Positions 1 to 11,975 of a DNA stretch of 64,000 nucleotides are shown here, piece by piece. Position 1 is the first letter of the stretch. Every line of letters begins with the position of its first letter. Under the pieces are notes generated by a model, which was not told where the DNA came from, did no database searches, and was given only the letters and a program-made list of their open reading frames with translations. This DNA comes from Platycnemis pennipes (taxonomy: Eukaryota; Arthropoda; Insecta; Odonata; Platycnemididae), in NCBI GenBank assembly GCA_933228895.1, contig OW121846.1:20527088-20591087 (forward strand), in the 5' to 3' direction. Made by a program: the position numbers and the translations under genes.

Positions 1-3000
1 CTACGACCTTCATACATTATGTTTTTATGGCGCTACTTCCTCCTTAGTTCATCAGTTTTTTAAAGCGCATATTTCGATGCTAGAGTGGCATCCATTGATG
101 ATGCAAGCCAATTTAAGTAATGATAAACCTCTCAAAGCCCACGGAAAAAACTCAGGATGTATCTCTCATCAGTTATAAGTAAATAATGATTTTATTCTTA
201 ATTAAAAACCTGGAAAATAACAAGCACTCGATTTACACAAATATTCAGCACAGTAATTGCACTATTTCATCTTTTGTAGAATTATTCGTTCACATAGAAT
301 TTGCTAGAAATCGATTCATGTAACAAATGTCTTTCACGTTCTCATTATTTCAATTACTCATATTTAGTTAATGTAATAAAGGCGAATAGTATTTTTCGCG
401 GGACTAATGCATAGGATATTTGAAAAACTATTTTTTAATGTCCATAGTGAGTTTGATAAGTTAGTTGGTGTTTTAAAATTTAATTAATGTATCATCATTC
501 ATTCAAATGCACATATTATGTATTCTCTTTAATTCATTGATCGCTATCAACACTTCTCCCTTATACATTTTATCATTTCAAAGCATAGACATGTTAGTGA
601 ATACAAAGTTATGAATGACATTACCAGTTATTATACTGTCCATATTTTCTAATCTATCAGTGTTATTTATCGTTGCACATCCCAAGTGATGACTTACGCC
701 GTGTCACAATCCATTCATGAGGCTTATAAATTGTTTATTGGAAGTTAATTGGATACTTGGATAAGTAAATTTACTTTCATTGCGTTGCTAAACAACTCGA
801 AGTGAATCTTATCTTGGTTTTTAAATGTTGTTTGGAGTAAATATCTTGAGTTTTATTTGCAATGGACACTTATTAGTATCATATCAAAGTTTAAAGTTTT
901 TGAATGATGAGAACAATCCTCTACGCCAAGGTTTTGGTTACAATTGTGGGTAATGATTATTAAAGTAATTTTATCCCAGGACTTTTAAGTACCTAACTAT
1001 TGGACATCACATTATTCATTCAAAAAAGAAGGATTTATTAGGTTTTTTGTTTGAAATTTGATGAGCTTTGATTATGCATTATTATTTACCTCAGTATCAT
1101 TCCTCGATGAAGTATATTTGTCCTATGAAAATAGTTTCCCCGGGTTTAACTTTCTGTCATGCATTCTTCTAATTTTTGTTTTGGCAATTAAATATTTATT
1201 AAAGGGTTAATTTTCCCAAGCTGTCAAAAATATCATGGCCCCATTGTAGATGCAAGCTCACCAAACGCACGGTATTGACTGCTCCGTGCGTACTGTCGCG
1301 TCACTGAAGTGAGTATTGGTATCAGTAATTAAAATTACTATGAAGAAATTAGATTCATTTGTAAGTCATGTTTTATATATGCTTTAGAAAAAAATATTAT
1401 GAAAAATAACAACAAAATTTACAACTCAAAATGAAGTAAGGATAAGTATGGGATAAGGATAAGTACGCATGGGAATTACGACAAAATTGAATTTCCCGTG
1501 AGTATACATTTATGGACTCTCCTCTGGTTCTTCGAAGTCAAGTTGCTGAAGGGAAGAGCCAAAATGTTTTCCAGTCTTAGACAATCCCCCGAACGGAGAG
1601 TCACCACCCTTTCTCGGGATCAATTAAGCAATTTCCTTCCCCGCGTCGCAGAATACAAGAGCCTGACTAGTTACCAGGAATTGCGGCTTACCAATCTTCA
1701 TCCAACCATCGTCTGTGTTCAGTGTTTCGGGAAAATGGCATCAAATTATAGTTTTTAACACTTTTTTGTGCGAAAAGTATTGTGGTCGTCGAGTTTCCTT
1801 GGGCCTTCTTGCTAAAATTACTCTTCAGGGGGATGGATATATGTCGAACTGCGTACCCTGTTTCCGCTTATCGTTTTAGAAGACCAGATATGGTGTCCTT
1901 AGTTATTCATTGTTGATATGTTTTGAAGTTCCACCGGAATTTCGTCCATTTTATTATTTTAATATTACGCTTAAGCAATAAGGTAAGGTTTCTGTTGTTG
2001 AAGCTTTTGTTCCATATTAATTATTCAATGTTGTATGATAATGTAATATAAATGCTAATAGTAAAAGATAATTTTGATCATGCAATTAATGTCAAAGAAA
2101 TGCGCGGTACTGAGCTTCCGAAAAGCCACGATTTTCAGCTAGAAGTCACTTATCTTAAGCTCATATTACGCAGAAAGTACATACCGTTAGACGGATTTCT
2201 CAGGCAAAGAATAAAAATTTTATTTCACTAGCGTAATAAGTGGAATGAGTAAAATAGAATAGGACTCCAATTCCATTAATCACAGCACTCAACTTAAAGT
2301 TTTGAGATGTAGCTTGTTGTTTGTCCGTTGAAATCCTCAACGTTCTGCAAAGGGATGGAAAAATCCGAAAGCAACGTAAATCGATAGAAAACGCTTGCGT
2401 AGTGTATAATGTAGCACCTCCAGTGATTTGACCTTCTTCATTAGTATCTAAGAAAACATTTCCTTTTACATTCCATAAGAGTACTTATAAATTATTAATT
2501 AATTTTAGAATTAGCAGATCCTGTTTGGAGCATAATATGAATTTTACTTCTGTCGCATTTCAGTTTATTTTTTATTTTATTTATCAAAATATTAAAAAAC
2601 TATTTTTTAAACACAACTATTTATATATTAGATTTACCTGCGGCATACATCACTTTTACTATACTAATGAACCTTTTTATCTCTAAAATAAGAAAAAAGT
2701 AATTAAGTATCTATTAGGAAATTATATGCAAATTTGATGTGGGAATCATCTGCTCTATCCATTTGGTTTCCTCCGTCATTGTTTGTTTCGGATATTTTAT
2801 GGAGACTAGACGTTCAGATTTCAGTGATTGAACAATGCATACTAAAATAGTATGAGCTCTTAGCTGGCGCGAAGTGATAAAAATATAATATTATGCTGTT
2901 CACGATCGCTCTTTGACTTCAGACAAAAGGTCTTTCAAGGAAACAGGAATGAGGGAATGAGTACTGTATATGTCATTTCACAAATCATAACAAGGCTATC

Positions 3001-3289
3001 CGAAATCTTCACACAGAAAATTACTAACATAAAAAACGGACATTAAAAAGTGAGTTTCCAATGTCGGAACATTTTTGTGCACAAAGTAACCACTGCCGGC
3101 GGAGTTGAGGTGAAGCTTATTTTCATCTGACAGAGAACCTAGTTCATCGTCTGGGGAAGAAAATTCAAACAACTTTACGCCAACTCTTTCAAAGAAGGTG
3201 ACACCTGACTGCAGTCAATGTAATACGAATCCCTTTTCCTTTCGCAGTTTTATTACCTCTCAGCAGTTACTTTTTACGATCGTAAATTT
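1..3289. other. Unannotated AT-rich sequence
   Basis: I see no gene, RNA or recognisable transposon here. One 86-codon open frame at 1498-1758 has no protein family signature, no repeat relationship to the rest of the window and no splice context that I can defend. A 7-bp stem around CGCACGG/CCGTGCG lies at about 1264-1289 and is too short to interpret. This is probably intergenic or intronic DNA. Confidence 0.5.
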
Positions 3290-3510
3290 TCGTGAGGCAC
3301 AACGGAGGACAATCCGAGGCTGTTAACTCCCTGGGGGACATCGGCCGCGCCTTTCAAAGCGCACTCCTCGCCCTCGCAGTCAACGCGAAGGCTGACGAGC
3401 CGCTCCGCATCAGTCGATCGTTTGCCCGAAAATACTCGCCGACGACGCCCAGCTTCCCGGCAGTTAATAAAATACTCAACCTCAGATCTAAATCTCGCAG
3501 GGGCAAGTAA
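3290..3510. other. Small GC/CpG-rich patch
   Basis: Base composition changes sharply from AT-rich to GC-rich with many CpGs, and frames are open on both strands for 72 codons (plus) and 98 codons (minus). Overlapping open frames on both strands are expected where stop codons are scarce in GC-rich DNA. I do not call an exon. A short CpG island or regulatory element is the simplest reading. Confidence 0.35.
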
Positions 3511-3756
3511 AGGCTTTTGTCTTACATTTCCAGTGAAGCAGCCGGTGATGCGCGTCCGTTGTTGTATCATTTCACCCTCTCAGTATGCGTAAAAGTCGTA
3601 GCCGCAGCAAAAAGACTTTGAGCACTCACTTTTAGTTCCGTTTCTGTGACATTGCCAATTTCTTGGAGTGCGAGCACTATTTTTGGAAGCGATCAATTTT
3701 ATACTTCGCAGCACTTCAGGTATGGGAGGGAAACTTCTCATTAACAGTAGGCATTC

Positions 3757-4347
3757 ATCGGTCTAAATAACGAACTTGAACATGTGCAGCGAAGATCGGC
3801 AAGATTTGTAAAGGGACGGTATGATAACCTTATTAGCGTAACCAGTCTATTAAATGAATTACATTGGGAATCCTTGTCAGATCGCAGGTTGAAATTAATC
3901 CCTTAAACAGATTCCAAGACCATATTTTCAGTGATGATGTTAAAAATATTTTGCGGACCCCAACTTATTATGGTAGACTGGACCATAATCACAAAATTAG
4001 AGAAATAGATTGCCGAACTGACAGATTCAAAATGTCCTTTTTTCCTCGTACTATTAGGGACATGAATAACGGTAAATATATCCAGTACGAGTGTAGCAAT
4101 GGATAACATTGGTAGCTGCATGTAGGTATAAGGACTTATAGCTAACTCAACTAACGGCATGTTTTTGCATGTATGTTTTGCTATTTTTATCTTTTTTTAA
4201 ATAGCTTAGTTTTGAACAGTACCTATGCAAGTACTAATCCCTTTTTTATGCATGATATGTAGTGAATGTTTGGTGAGAGTTCACCCCCTGCCACATACCT
4301 TTATGGTGGCTTGCAGGGTATTATGTAGATGTAGATGTAGATGTAGG
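3757..4347 (+). mobile_element. 5'-truncated CR1/L2-like LINE, subfamily A, with 3' tail
   Basis: This is the C-terminal end of a non-LTR reverse transcriptase followed by the 3' UTR. The peptide runs from NNELEHVQRRSARFVKGRYD through LLNELHWESLSDRRLK, then shifts frame near 3897 and continues as IFSDDVKNILRTPTYYGRLD to a stop near 4106. The 3' UTR ends in the conserved block CACCCCCTGCCACATACC...GGTGGCTTGCAGGGTATTATGTAGATG and four GTAGAT units. The copy is truncated in the region after the RT palm, so it lacks endonuclease and catalytic motifs and is dead. The same protein recurs at 14425-15127, 18128-18974, 27696-28556, 51984-52597 and 53508-54410. Confidence 0.85.
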
Positions 4348-5504
4348 CTTCATATGGCATTGTTCAATTGTTCTGCCACTCCATTGACTCCCGTGGATTC
4401 AAAAAATTATTAAAAGTTGTCTCCATTGAAAATAAACTGTCATGAAGCGAATGATGAGAGGAGACGCTCGTCCAAATATTGTTCTGTATATAATGCGACA
4501 TTTGTTTGAATGGAGAATTAGCGTGAGGAATGTTGATGAAGTATTTTTCGAATTGTTTCAAATCGTTTTTTACTTATTTAATTTTTAACCGTCATTAGCA
4601 TATCGAAAGCCTTTTTACAACGTTATATATACGCGGGCCAGAGATTTTTGTAGGGTAAACGTTTTACGTTAATCATGAGATTTTCTTAAATGTTGAGTAG
4701 CGTTCTGGAGTTAATGTAATAAACTCCCTAGAAGAATAAAATTTGATGATAAACGTTAAGAAAGATTTAAAAATGTAGCATTATCTCATTAAATTTTAAT
4801 TTAATAATACCCACAAAGAAGGAACAAAGTTGATGAGAATCTAGCTAACAAAAGATAACTTCAATGTTTTTATTCGTTTCATACACGATAGTCTATTGTG
4901 CTTTACTCGTCAACTATCCATTGCTGTGAATGTTGTTGAGTATTATCTATTAAAACAGCTAGCTCACTTAGATAGCATGGTAACACTCTCTTGTTATGAT
5001 TACTTTAAATCGTTTACTGTTATAATTTTATCGAAATTCTAGAAGGATAACCGCATTAGAAGTTCAATAAATCCTTCGCCTTCAAAATTCGGAAGAAAGA
5101 TGTCATGAATGTAGTTCTACAGAACTCTAAGGTATTGAGGCTGCTCTCTTTGATGTGGTGCAGAATATACGTGGAGGATTGAGAATATGAATGGATATGC
5201 CACCATAAAGATAGGTGTAGTATGCGGGGGAAATAAAGGTGTCTGATATGGAGATCCCAAGAAGTTTTTTTTACGAAAAGAGAGATTTTTTTATTAAACT
5301 GCATGCAAAGTCTTCGAAATAGCATAATAATATTCATAATGTCCCCTCATTGCGGTGATATGAATAATATGCTGAACTCATGACCATGCATAACATAGCT
5401 TAACTTATGATTATATGCGTATCTTCAGAGAGATTTACCAAATCTATGAGTTTCAATTTGCTGCCTTGTTGACGTTGTCTGAAGTCGTAAAAATAAGCCT
5501 GTAT
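4348..5504. other. No recognisable feature
   Basis: AT-rich sequence. The open frames are short and carry no family motifs, and I see no terminal repeats or tails. Confidence 0.4.
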
Positions 5505-5690
5505 TGCTGCAAGATTTAAGTTGGGAGTCACTATCTGAACGAAGGTTGATGTACAAACTAATTATTCTGCATAAATTGAAGGTGGATTTATTTGAAGATC
5601 TTATGAACGCATTTAACTGATTACATTATGCTAGATTTGTTCATAAAAATAAAATTGAAAAGATTGTTGGTTGGAAATAAACGTTTATAT
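5505..5690 (+). mobile_element. Old LINE reverse-transcriptase C-terminal fragment
   Basis: Translation in one plus frame gives DLSWESLSERRLMYKLIIL followed by HKLKVDLFEDLM, and soon after ARFVHKNKIEKI. This lines up along its length with the C-terminal segment of the subfamily A LINEs in this window (NWESLSDRRLKFRLNLLNKF ... DHNHKIREI) but is much more diverged. It has no 3' tail nearby. It is an ancient fragment of a related CR1/L2-like family, and nothing upstream or downstream can be assigned to it. Confidence 0.6.
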
Positions 5691-6364
5691 CACAATTTTT
5701 TCGCGTGTGATAAAGACAAATTAGATAATATCGAAGTTACCTGGAATTACCGGTCTGGCTGAGATGGTGAGTGAATGGAGTAATTTCAGTATGAATGCGG
5801 TAAATTTAACGATTTTTGCTTGAATATCTGTACAGTTGTTTTAACATTGAAAGGAATAAATATGAGTTTTATTGACATTGTTCTCTATAAACTCTTGACG
5901 AATATGAGTCCGGTGGTAACATTATGAGTTTGGGTAGTATGGTATGACATGATAAAGACTTTTAAATGTGATATTTGATACTACTCGACGTTAAACTTCT
6001 TATCCAAATATTATGTTATTGAAATAATTTAACTATATCTATAGTTAGGCTAGTTTTAATGACTATTGTTGCATTAGGCTCGTGTAGATTGACATGAGAA
6101 ATATTAATACATGGTAGATATCGCCTATATACTTGATACTGAATCGTAGGCTGGATCGACGATGAGTGATTTGAATCAATGCAAGACTTTCATGTACTAA
6201 CTATTAACATTAATTTAGGATGAAGATTATCGCAGCTGTAAAAAATGGAAACCTATCTTCTCTCGGGATTATCAGAATATAAAATGTTTTAAGTAAACAT
6301 ATTATATGACCAGTGACGGCTGAAGACAAATTGTTTTCCCGGGCGAGAGAACATTCCGGCGTTA

Positions 6365-6379
6365 CCCCCCCCCCCCCCC
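6365..6379. repeat. Poly-C run, 15 bases
   Basis: A homopolymer of 15 C. A similar C run occurs near 15543 and a shorter one near 59106. Runs of this kind are common beside degenerate repeats and have no assigned role here. Confidence 0.9.
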
Positions 6380-6573
6380 ACTTATCAACCCTGTTTTAAC
6401 ACATTCACCAGTGAAACGTAGCAGTAAAATATATGTATAAAAACTTGTGAATTAGTTCGTTGGACATACATCCAATCGTCAATCTCCGATTTAAAAAAGC
6501 TTTTTCCATTCCTACGGCGGCGTCCCTTCCTTTGTGGCACCCCCGGCAGCCGCCCGGGTCGCCAGGGCCTTAA

Positions 6574-7535
6574 GGTGGCTGGTTCGAAATTTACAGGTGT
6601 ATAGATTTTATTCATAATTGCAATATTTGTTCCTTCAATTATGCTCTATAATTGTACGGGAAAAATTTTTGGGGTTTTCAATGTAGTTTCTGAGATATTT
6701 AAGGTTTTTGTAATATGGGGCCTTATGGCGCATCCCGCTTCGTAAGGGTCAATTATGTATTATTTACGTTTATACATTACAGATTTTCACCAAAAACTGA
6801 AATGATGTGGATATTAGCCTACAATTTTTATTCTGAGAAAATCAACCATTGTTATTGACTTATTTCCTCCGTATATACGAAATAAAAAAAATATTCCTTA
6901 AATTTTCAAATATCGCGCGAAGTATCGAGGTGCATTTGGTAACGTCGAATCAGACGAGGGAAAGCGAACGCGCAAGAAACCACAACTTATCACACCACAA
7001 AGTCCACGAATATTACAATTTAGTCCCCTTGACAGAGTTCTTGAGAATAGACGAATACGACACCTACCGTTACGACCGCTGAAACACAGAAACAATTGCT
7101 TACAGAGCAGCAGTGCTGCATTTCAGAATGTGTGTTGTTTCCGAGTAAAAAAGAGAGATTAAATAAATGGTTTAAACAAATGTTATAAATTTTTAAGCGT
7201 TTAATCAATTATTTCGTCACTACAAAATATTCGAATACCCATAGCACAAAATTACATACTTTTTCAATCCATACATTGAAACCAGCATCTCCAATGTCAA
7301 AGGATATGCACAGTGACAATGTTCAGGTTGCCTAGAAACCGAATCAAGTCAAGTTTAATGTTATGTTTCATGTCAATTTTTGAATTCAAAAGGGCAATAT
7401 TTCAATATAACTTGAGAATTTGAGGCATATGGTTAAAATATTGTGTAATTGAATCATGTCCAAGCAATTTTCCATCGCCATTGAAGTTATATGAGCACAA
7501 GTTCTCAACGACTCACGTTTACCGAACCAGTCACC
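6574..7535. mobile_element. TTAA-flanked non-autonomous DNA transposon (962 bp)
   Basis: The left end reads TTAA|GGTGGCTGGTTCG (TTAA at 6570-6573) and the right end CGAACCAGTCACC|TTAA (TTAA at 7536-7539). The 13-bp terminal inverted repeats differ at one position. A TTAA target duplication is the signature of piggyBac-like transposition, but piggyBac ends usually begin with C runs, so the GG start is unusual. The interior is AT-rich without a credible transposase. The open frames at 6849-7082 (plus) and 6898-7208 (minus) show no DDE or Cys-rich motifs. It is best called a MITE-like element moved in trans. Confidence 0.7.
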
Positions 7536-7699
7536 TTAAGTCACCAGCCAGGTCTGCATATGACATATGACGACAATAGGGATTTGGTGGATACATATTT
7601 GGTACTTGGAGGAGGTGTTAACTAGCTTCGTTATTGTTTACTGCCATGAAAATGATGTAACCGGTATGCAGTCCTACTCGCCACATTCTAGCGGTGTTT

Positions 7700-8100
7700 G
7701 ACAGGGCACAATATGGATTCAAGGGGAATAAGCCGGAGTCCTGCGGTCGCAGCACGAGGAGTGTGGTGCTCCAGGGCACACAGGTGCACGACTTCCGACT
7801 GCACGGCTCCCGCACCCCTGGTTGGACTCGCCTGAGCATCAGTGCACGCAGTTGTTCGGCTTGGCAGCTCTTTCCCGCCCCCGCACCGGCCACCACTCCG
7901 ACATTCACGCCCATGTCCCGCCGTCGACAAACCCCCACGCGCTCTTTTCCCTCCGCGCCGCTGCCACCCAGGCACCAGTGGCACACGGGGAGGGCTCGTC
8001 GGCAAAACTGGCTCGATTTCGGCGGGAACGCGGTCTCCAAAGAGCCGGGGGCACAGCGCCTGCTCCAAGCTGAACGCATGGTGAATTCACGATGGTGGGT
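7700..8100. other. CpG-rich island
   Basis: About 400 bp of high GC content with dense CpG, in AT-rich surroundings, with long open frames in several registers on both strands (for example 7694-8125 plus and 7618-8079 minus). None of the translated frames resembles a known domain, and the simultaneous openness is expected from base composition. A promoter-proximal CpG island is possible. I see no supported transcription start. Confidence 0.45.
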
Positions 8101-8235
8101 GAGTCACGTAATCCGTAACACGTAACCGTAGCGCGCCCAAGGGATGTAGGGATTCCATCTCTCCATAAAGCCATTCGACGCATATGTTATATGCCGTGCT
8201 TGTTGGGGAACACACGCGTGGTGCGGAAGGAATTG

Positions 8236-8280
8236 CCACTGCCACACACCCTGAACGTGGCTCGCTGGGTATATAAATAA
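8236..8280 (+). repeat. Degenerate LINE 3' tail ending in a TATA-like stretch
   Basis: The sequence CACTGCCACACACCCTGAAC followed by GTGGCTCGCTGGGTAT matches the 3' end of the LINE family in this window. Instead of the GATGTA tail it runs into TATATAAATAA (8270-8280). Only this terminal block is recognisable. The TATA-like string could act as a core promoter element by chance. Confidence 0.5.
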
Positions 8281-8980
8281 TTGCAGGCGCGATATAGTGG
8301 CGAAAACGAAAGTGGCGCACTTTATCTTGGTTTTACTGAAACGTCGTATTACACTGGGGAAGCATGGTTTGGCTCCTCGCATTTCAAGAGGTTGACATAC
8401 CTAAAAATGCGGGTTCACTGCGATTTCTTTGGTGGCTGGCTCGATTGATTACTATCTTCCAAAACGTCGCTTAGTAATTCTTAATTTATGCCTTCCTGAA
8501 AGAAGTAAACATAATCTGTAAGTCGATTCATAAAACTTTAAAAGGATAGAAGGTAAGAGTTTACTGATTGCCTATGAATCAACTCACTGAGAACTCCGTC
8601 ACGTAACGGTAGATTTATTACATTTGCATTTACAGAGAACCCTGCGAGCAACCTCGGTGCATAACGGGACGGAGTCATCACCAGCATACATTAGGCTCAT
8701 GCAGTCCAGCTATGCTACTGCGAAGTAAAACATATTGTGATGGTTTTATATGCGCTATGAGCAAATAATGTATATATGGAAGCCGTTAAAAATTCGTGTT
8801 TATCATGTCAGTTACTTTTTTGCATGCATTAAGATAATAATCATGCCGGCAAAAAAATTGTGTAAGTTACTGAAATAGTCCCTTTCTGAGATGAATTCAA
8901 AGGCAGTATTTGTTGCTGTAAATCATTCGGATGTGGCGATAACAATGAATAATTATTTTATGACATATTATGATTATAAT
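8281..8980. other. Mostly unannotated; weak minus-strand LINE tail near 8640-8690
   Basis: At about 8637-8690 the string AACCCTGCGAGCAACCTCGG and the following GGAGTCATCACCAGCATACA resemble a decayed minus-oriented LINE 3' end. The rest shows no gene or repeat that I can name. Confidence 0.3.
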
Positions 8981-8984
8981 CCTC

Positions 8985-9052
8985 CCCAGTCGGGACTGGA
9001 CCTCAGGATGTGAAGCCAGTACCTCAGCTAGCACCACAACGCGAAACTTTGC
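8985..9052 (-). repeat. tRNA-like sequence, possible SINE head
   Basis: On the minus strand a box-A-like TGGTGCTAGCTGAGG is followed at tRNA-like spacing by a box-B-like GGTCCAGTCCC. The cloverleaf is not intact, so this is not a tRNA gene. It may be the 5' head of a decayed tRNA-derived SINE. The body is not traceable. Confidence 0.35.
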
Positions 9053-9061
9053 AATTCCAAG

Positions 9062-9190
9062 ATACATCTACATAATACCCTGCAAGCCACCGCAAGGGTA
9101 TGTGGCAGGAGGAAATCACTATCACCTGTGCCTTATTAATTAGAGAGAATAAGATTACATTTACTAACATTCAGGCCTGCAAAAAAATAC
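9062..9190 (-). mobile_element. LINE 3' end, minus orientation
   Basis: It begins with ACATCTACATAATACCCTGC, the reverse complement of the (GATGTA)n tail and terminal hairpin block, followed by AAGCCACC and GTATGTGGCAGGAGG. About 100 bp of decayed 3' UTR can be followed. It is severely 5'-truncated. Confidence 0.7.
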
Positions 9191-9212
9191 TTCTACATGT
9201 ATAATTTTTTTC

Positions 9213-9380
9213 TTTTCCCTTGTTAGACCTCATTTGGAATATGCTGCCAGTGTATGGGATACCTACGAAATTGGTCTAAATAATGGACTTGAACGTGTGC
9301 AGCGAAGATCGGCAAGATCTGTAAAATGACGATACGATAACCATACTAGCGTAATCAGTCTATTAATCGAATTGAACCAT
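9213..9380 (+). mobile_element. Internal LINE fragment, subfamily A, no tail
   Basis: It encodes RPHLEYAASVWDTYEIGLNN and QRRSARSVK before a stop, matching the middle of the subfamily A C-terminal domain. Similarity stops abruptly near 9380, where a different repeat begins, so the 3' half has been lost or displaced. Confidence 0.75.
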
Positions 9381-9412
9381 CAAAAAACCATCAAGGCCTG
9401 TATTACCACAGC

Positions 9413-9452
9413 CACGGTCACTTAATAATAATAATAGTATTAAGGGACCGTG
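9413..9452. repeat. Short inverted repeat (hairpin)
   Basis: The arms CACGGTCACTTAATA (9413-9427) and its near-perfect complement (9438-9452) pair over 15 bp with one mismatch around a 10-nt AT-rich loop. It marks the left edge of a repeat that continues to about 9610. Confidence 0.6.
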
Positions 9453-9474
9453 ACCACAGCATCGAATTTGCCAA

Positions 9475-9610
9475 AGTAACTGAAAAAGTACCTTTTAACG
9501 TAAAAATTACTTTTTTAAACTTTAACTTTGATCAGTTACATTTTCAGAAGAGTAGCTTTTAACTTTAACTTGTTACTTTTTACAGTTTAACTTTAATCAG
9601 TTAATTTTTT
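9475..9610. repeat. TAACTTTAACTT-type degenerate repeat
   Basis: The segment is built of variants of AAGTAACT, TTACTTTTT and TTTAACTTTAACT on both strands, a self-similar low-complexity block of the kind found inside invertebrate DNA transposons. I cannot define ends or a superfamily. The region to 11230 after it holds nothing else I recognise apart from a 33-bp duplication at 10700. Confidence 0.4.
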
Positions 9611-10699
9611 TGGCAACTTTTCCAACGACGCCCGTGCCACACCTGCCTCGTCTGCTCGTGTCGCTGTCGTGCCTCAAACTTTCCTTCCCCCGACACGTTC
9701 AACGGAGGTCAATACTTCGGAAACTGCTGGATTGGCGAGTGCCAAATATAGTTGTCGCGGAATCCGAACGCCCTCCTAACATGAACACCATTAATGAGTG
9801 TGTTCCCAAGTCATAATTTTGAAGTTAATGGCACCAGCTACTCCTACGCTCGGATTCGTTGAAGATGCGTCATAACAATCCCTTTTTTCCCTTTCATTTT
9901 AATTGGACAAGTATGGTTCCCTGCGGCTCAAAATACTGTTTTTTTTGTGAATGAAGCCCATTTTTTTCTATTTTCTGGCCGTCATGTCAGCATTGGCCGC
10001 TGGGCAGCATTTGTAATTCGCATCATTCGTAATTCATTCTTTTCCATCTGTGTGCTTTTACGTATTCAGTACACTACTAAGCCTTCATTTTCTAAATAAT
10101 GTCGCCTTACTGACTAGAGCGATGTTATGTGGTTGATTGGCAATCGGAGACGTGTCTCCGAATAGATGAATTAAGCCTTAAAGTATCAGCTTTTTTCTCT
10201 CATTATGATTCGAAGTGATCGCATCATGAAGTATACCAGGTTAGTACGCTAATTCTTTGCCAAGTACCATCCTCATCACCGCATTTATGCATCAGTAGTA
10301 TATGATACAATCTCCATCATAGTGATCGTACTGCATATAGAACCTGTAATTGAGAATATTTCACGTTTTTCTTACGGTTGGTGTTTGCGTATTATGAAGT
10401 AAAAATTCAAGTATTCATGCATGGGTACACATGAAAAAATCAAACAACCTTTTCAGACAGTCTCTTAAGAAGACCATTTTAGCATACATATTTAGCTCCT
10501 CAAAAATAGCTCTGAAAAATGATTAATTTTTTAAAATTTCTTCCATTCTTAGGTTTGCCACAGTAGAGGCCATCAGTGATCATGACCATGTGATCCTGTT
10601 AGGTTCTATCGAGCCACTTTTATTGTGCTTCGGATGGTCTGATCAAAATTTCGGGCAAGAGTATTGATAGCTCTTTTGGCCACGTTCAAGGTCAATGAC

Positions 10700-10756
10700 G
10701 TACGGAATAAGTAGTTTTCTTTGGGAGAGAGAGTACGGAATAAGTTGTTTTCTATA
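10700..10756. repeat. 33-bp tandem duplication
   Basis: GTACGGAATAAGTAGTTTTC at 10700 recurs at 10733 as GTACGGAATAAGTTGTTTTC, a period of 33 bp. Read on the minus strand it gives an in-frame 11-residue repeat (LFRT-containing) in a 62-codon open frame, but there is no other sign that this frame is coding. Confidence 0.6.
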
Positions 10757-11234
10757 AGAACTTGACCGTTCATCAAGGTTTTCGTTTGATACATTTTAAT
10801 GCTAATTGATCTGAATGAGTAATCCTGTGATATGTTGTCGCAGACGGGGAAAATAATCTACTTCCAGCAGAGTGTACGTGAAATCCTCGGTAAAACCTAG
10901 TGACCATAATTTGAGATAAAATTCTGAGTGGAGTTTATTAGTAATGAAGGAAGGTCATGTTGAACTGTAGTATGTATCATGTAACGGAAGGAGTAGTAGT
11001 AGTCCCATCAAGTTGCCCTAAGCCCAATCACAATTACGGCAAAGTTGCAGCTTAGGGGCACACTTGACCCTCTGATGCGCCATCATTATTTCTGATCATT
11101 TATCAAATTCTCTGATGAAGCTGATTTCCACCGAAACTAATTTTTCCTACATAACTCCTTCAGACATTCTTACTTATGTCCCAAATTCGATAGCTGGAAC
11201 GTAGGGGGTACTAAATTCCAAGGCTCTTGCTGCC

Positions 11235-11752
11235 ATTTTTAAAATGGTGATTGATAATTGTATTAGTGTTACGAGTTTAATAGAAGAACTAGGGTGGGAA
11301 TAACTAACAGAACGCAGGTTAAAATTTAGGTAAAACGTTTTAAATAAATTCGAGGCATATTTCTTCACAGATGACGCTAGATATATATTAAGCACCCTGC
11401 ATATTATAGTAGGTTTGATCAGATTAACAAGATTAGAGAGATAGATTGTCGTACCGATAGATTTAAAATGTCATTTTTCCCGCGTACCATAAGAGAGAAC
11501 AATAAGCAGTGTAGCAAAGGGGTAGGTGAAATATAGTCAGAGTAGTCTCTAGTGCATGATGCATGTAATGAAAACCAATAATTCCATTCTTATTACGTAA
11601 GTACTAACCATCTAGCTGCATGTGACCCTGTTATCTAGTATGTCTCCATGTAGTAGCCTTGTTGCATGCCAATAGTGTATGTTTGGTGATCCTCACCCCT
11701 GCCACACAACCTCGTGGTGGCTCTCAGGGTATCACGTAGATGTAGATGTATG
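11235..11752 (+). mobile_element. LINE subfamily B, 3' portion with tail
   Basis: Traces of the RT C-terminal peptide are readable: DNCISVTSLIEELGWE, LTERRLKFR, then FTDDARYILSTL and ATTTTTCCCGCGTACCAT, which encodes FPRT-type residues, with stops and shifts between them. It shares this version with 39544-40470 (minus) and 48025-48351 (plus), and differs from subfamily A in peptide and 3' UTR. The 3' end is the usual CACCCCTGCCACACAACC...GGTGGCTCTCAGGGTATCACGTAGATGTAGATG. Confidence 0.75.
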
Positions 11753-11924
11753 AGCATAATTAATCTGTCGAACATGTACAACGTAGCGATTTGAAATTAA
11801 ATATGTATTTATCATAGATATGGTTTAGGCCCATGTTTCTCAAATCAGCTCAAATACTGATAAAAATATTTTCACTGTGTGGGCATTTACCACGTCAGAG
11901 GACTGATCTGTCTATCTGCTGGCG

Positions 11925-11975
11925 ACTCGTACAAGCCACCTTGAGGGTGTGTGTCAGGGGTTGAGTTGCCACCAA
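11925..11975 (-). repeat. Degenerate LINE 3' tail
   Basis: ACAAGCCACCTTGAGGGTGT and GTGTCAGGGGTTGAG match the minus-oriented LINE terminal block. The hexamer tail is gone and no further 3' UTR can be aligned. Confidence 0.5.

Noticed and set aside
7618..8183. Long open frames on both strands (up to 153 codons)
   Set aside because: They overlap in at least five frames in a CpG-rich block where stop codons are rare, and none has domain motifs or plausible splice borders.
11112..11136. CTGATGA ... GAAA arrangement resembling a hammerhead core
   Set aside because: The 14 nt between the two motifs cannot form stem II, and there is no Penelope-like sequence around it.
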